DNA of 64,000 bases from Nitrosophilus kaiyonis (GTDB lineage Bacteria > Campylobacterota > Campylobacteria > Campylobacterales > Nitratiruptoraceae): assembly GCF_027943725.1 (NCBI RefSeq), contig NZ_AP025696.1, positions 1,031,501 to 1,095,500 of the forward strand, read 5' to 3'. Positions within the stretch are counted from its first letter, which is position 1, and every line of letters starts with the position of its first letter. Positions 63,104-64,000 of this stretch are shown in pieces. The position numbers were made by a program, and so were the translations under genes. The notes beneath the pieces were generated by a model, which saw nothing but the letters and a program-made list of their open reading frames with translations, was not told the DNA's origin and did not search any database.

Positions 63104-63812
63104 AATAAGAGAAGAAGCAATTTTTGTAAGTGATGTTCATTATCAAAAAGGATTAAGAGAGAAGTTTTTAGATTTTCTTGAAAAAATAGAGTCTCATGAA
63201 ATTATACCATCTCAAATATTTTTTATGGGAGATATATTTGATCTTTTAGTTGGAGGAATTAAAGAGAGTATTGTTGAAAATATTGATGTAATAGATAGGT
63301 TAGAAAAGATTTCAAAAAAGTATGAATGTTACTATTTTGAAGGAAATCATGATTTTAATTTGAAAGATATTTTTCCTTATATGGAAGTTTTCCCAAGAGA
63401 ATCTCAACCACAAATTTTTATGGCTAAAGATGAAAAAATTGCTCTTTCACATGGAGATTTATGGCTAAATAATGAATATGAAGTATATATAAAAACTATA
63501 AAAGAGGAAAATGTTATTAAGGTTTTGGAATTTTTAAATAAAATTACAAAAAATTATCTTTATAAAAAGATTCAAGAGTATAATGCTTCAAAAAATCTTT
63601 GTAAAGAGATAGAAAATTTCTCTCAAACTATAAAAAATAAGATAAAAAAATATAAAGAGTATGATGTAAAAATTGTTCTAGAAGGGCATTTTCATCAAAA
63701 TGTTATGGAAGTAGTAGATGAGGTTTTATATATAAATCTCCCATCACTTGAATGTAATGGAGAGATTTTTGAATACGCAGAAGAGAGATTTTATTTAAGG
63801 AAGATTATCTAA
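63093..63812 (+). CDS. lpxH: LpxH-like metallophosphoesterase (UDP-2,3-diacylglucosamine hydrolase)
   Basis: Probably forms lipid X from UDP-diacylglucosamine, feeding LpxB. The 239 residues have all calcineurin-type metal motifs: SDVH (13-16), GDIFD, GNHDF, SHGD and GHFH. The length and the GDIFDLLVGG context fit the LpxH group. The alternative, another phosphoesterase, is less likely but not excluded. It overlaps argC at the start. Its stop overlaps the convergent metF stop by 3 bases. Confidence 0.8.
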   Translation: MYRKIREEAIFVSDVHYQKGLREKFLDFLEKIESHEIIPSQIFFMGDIFDLLVGGIKESIVENIDVIDRLEKISKKYECYYFEGNHDFNLKDIFPYMEVFPRESQPQIFMAKDEKIALSHGDLWLNNEYEVYIKTIKEENVIKVLEFLNKITKNYLYKKIQEYNASKNLCKEIENFSQTIKNKIKKYKEYDVKIVLEGHFHQNVMEVVDEVLYINLPSLECNGEIFEYAEERFYLRKII

Positions 63813-64000
63813 ATATTATTTAAAATCTCATCTGCAAGTTCAAATTTGTTTGCAGTCATTATATGTATTTTTGGATGAATTTTTAAAAGCTCTTTAAAAA
63901 GATTTTTACTAAATTCTATTCCAACTTTAAACTCTTCTTCTTCTGATATTTTGTTAGCTTTATATAAAATATCAACAAGATTTGATGGTACATTTATGCC
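63809..64000 (-). CDS. metF: Methylenetetrahydrofolate reductase, C-terminal end (cut by window edge)
   Basis: The last 63 codons of a minus-strand gene. The peptide runs GINVPSNLVDIL, a helix with VGIEFSKNLFKELL, and then HPKIHIMTANKFELADEIL. This matches the end of the MTHFR barrel (GIxVP ... GxxIA ... GIHIMT), so the gene probably makes 5-methyl-THF for methionine synthesis. The main part lies outside the window, so confidence is moderate. It converges on lpxH with overlapping stop codons. Confidence 0.65.
   Translation of the reverse strand, partial: GINVPSNLVDILYKANKISEEEEFKVGIEFSKNLFKELLKIHPKIHIMTANKFELADEILNNI

Overview
The window is a strongly AT-rich stretch of a Campylobacterota (epsilonproteobacterial) chromosome, probably a free-living, Nautiliales- or Nitratiruptor-like lineage; the genus is inference. 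The assignment rests on gene neighbourhoods and styles typical of the class: kdsA-ribH-nusB, bamD-lon, purD-RDD-lptD close to pnp and a stand-alone atpE, surE-tcdA, lpxB divergent from greA, MqnC (futalosine menaquinone pathway), and prepilins cleaved after Ala rather than Gly. No transposase, integrase, phage gene or CRISPR array was seen.

Layout. 1-10.3 kb: trpS (5' part), der, an MscS-type channel, a DUF3108 envelope protein, an EamA permease, two Uma2-type nucleases around kdsA-small gene-ribH-nusB, then mqnC. 10.5-14.3 kb: an M16 peptidase homologue without its zinc motif, recG and long-form hpf. 14.7-20.7 kb: an operon for a 1336-residue surface protein and three minor prepilins, a candidate pilus-tip adhesin assembly. 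21.3-25.5 kb: proC, bamD, lon. 25.5-31.5 kb: a phosphorelay operon (PAS protein, triple-HPt protein, Sel1 protein, NIT-sensor hybrid kinase, CheY-like regulator). 31.6-39.1 kb: uvrC, a DUF721-like gene, a tiny LptM-like lipoprotein gene, nadB, nhaD, guaA, hemD. 39.3-47.9 kb: 6S RNA, purD, RDD protein, lptD, mlaD, a J-domain protein, pnp, atpE. 48.0 kb: tRNA-Leu(GAG). 48.1-55.9 kb: a six-gene exopolysaccharide operon. 56.0-64.0 kb: tcdA, surE, AEC permease, sugar oxidoreductase, sugar aminotransferase, lpxB, greA, argC, lpxH and the end of metF.

The most interesting system is the exopolysaccharide operon. It has PgaC-like synthase, PgaA-like TPR/beta-barrel exporter, a small membrane partner, a membrane-anchored deacetylase and a separate TIM-barrel-like hydrolase. 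It is led by a protein laid out as RecA-like ATPase, REC-like domain and degenerate GGDEF domain. That last domain has lost its catalytic motif but keeps an RxxD at the spacing of a cyclic-di-GMP I-site. This is the logic of BcsE/PelD-type receptors attached to a Pga-like machine.

The second unusual layer is non-coding. Three copies of a roughly 178-bp element in the first 21 kb carry two hairpins whose loops are conserved while the stems change in a compensatory way. In addition, about a dozen gene junctions are filled with degenerate palindromic arrays built from short words such as TAATGAC, ATTCGTG and TTAAGA. These arrays run into the ends of der, nusB and an EamA gene, and create false start codons.
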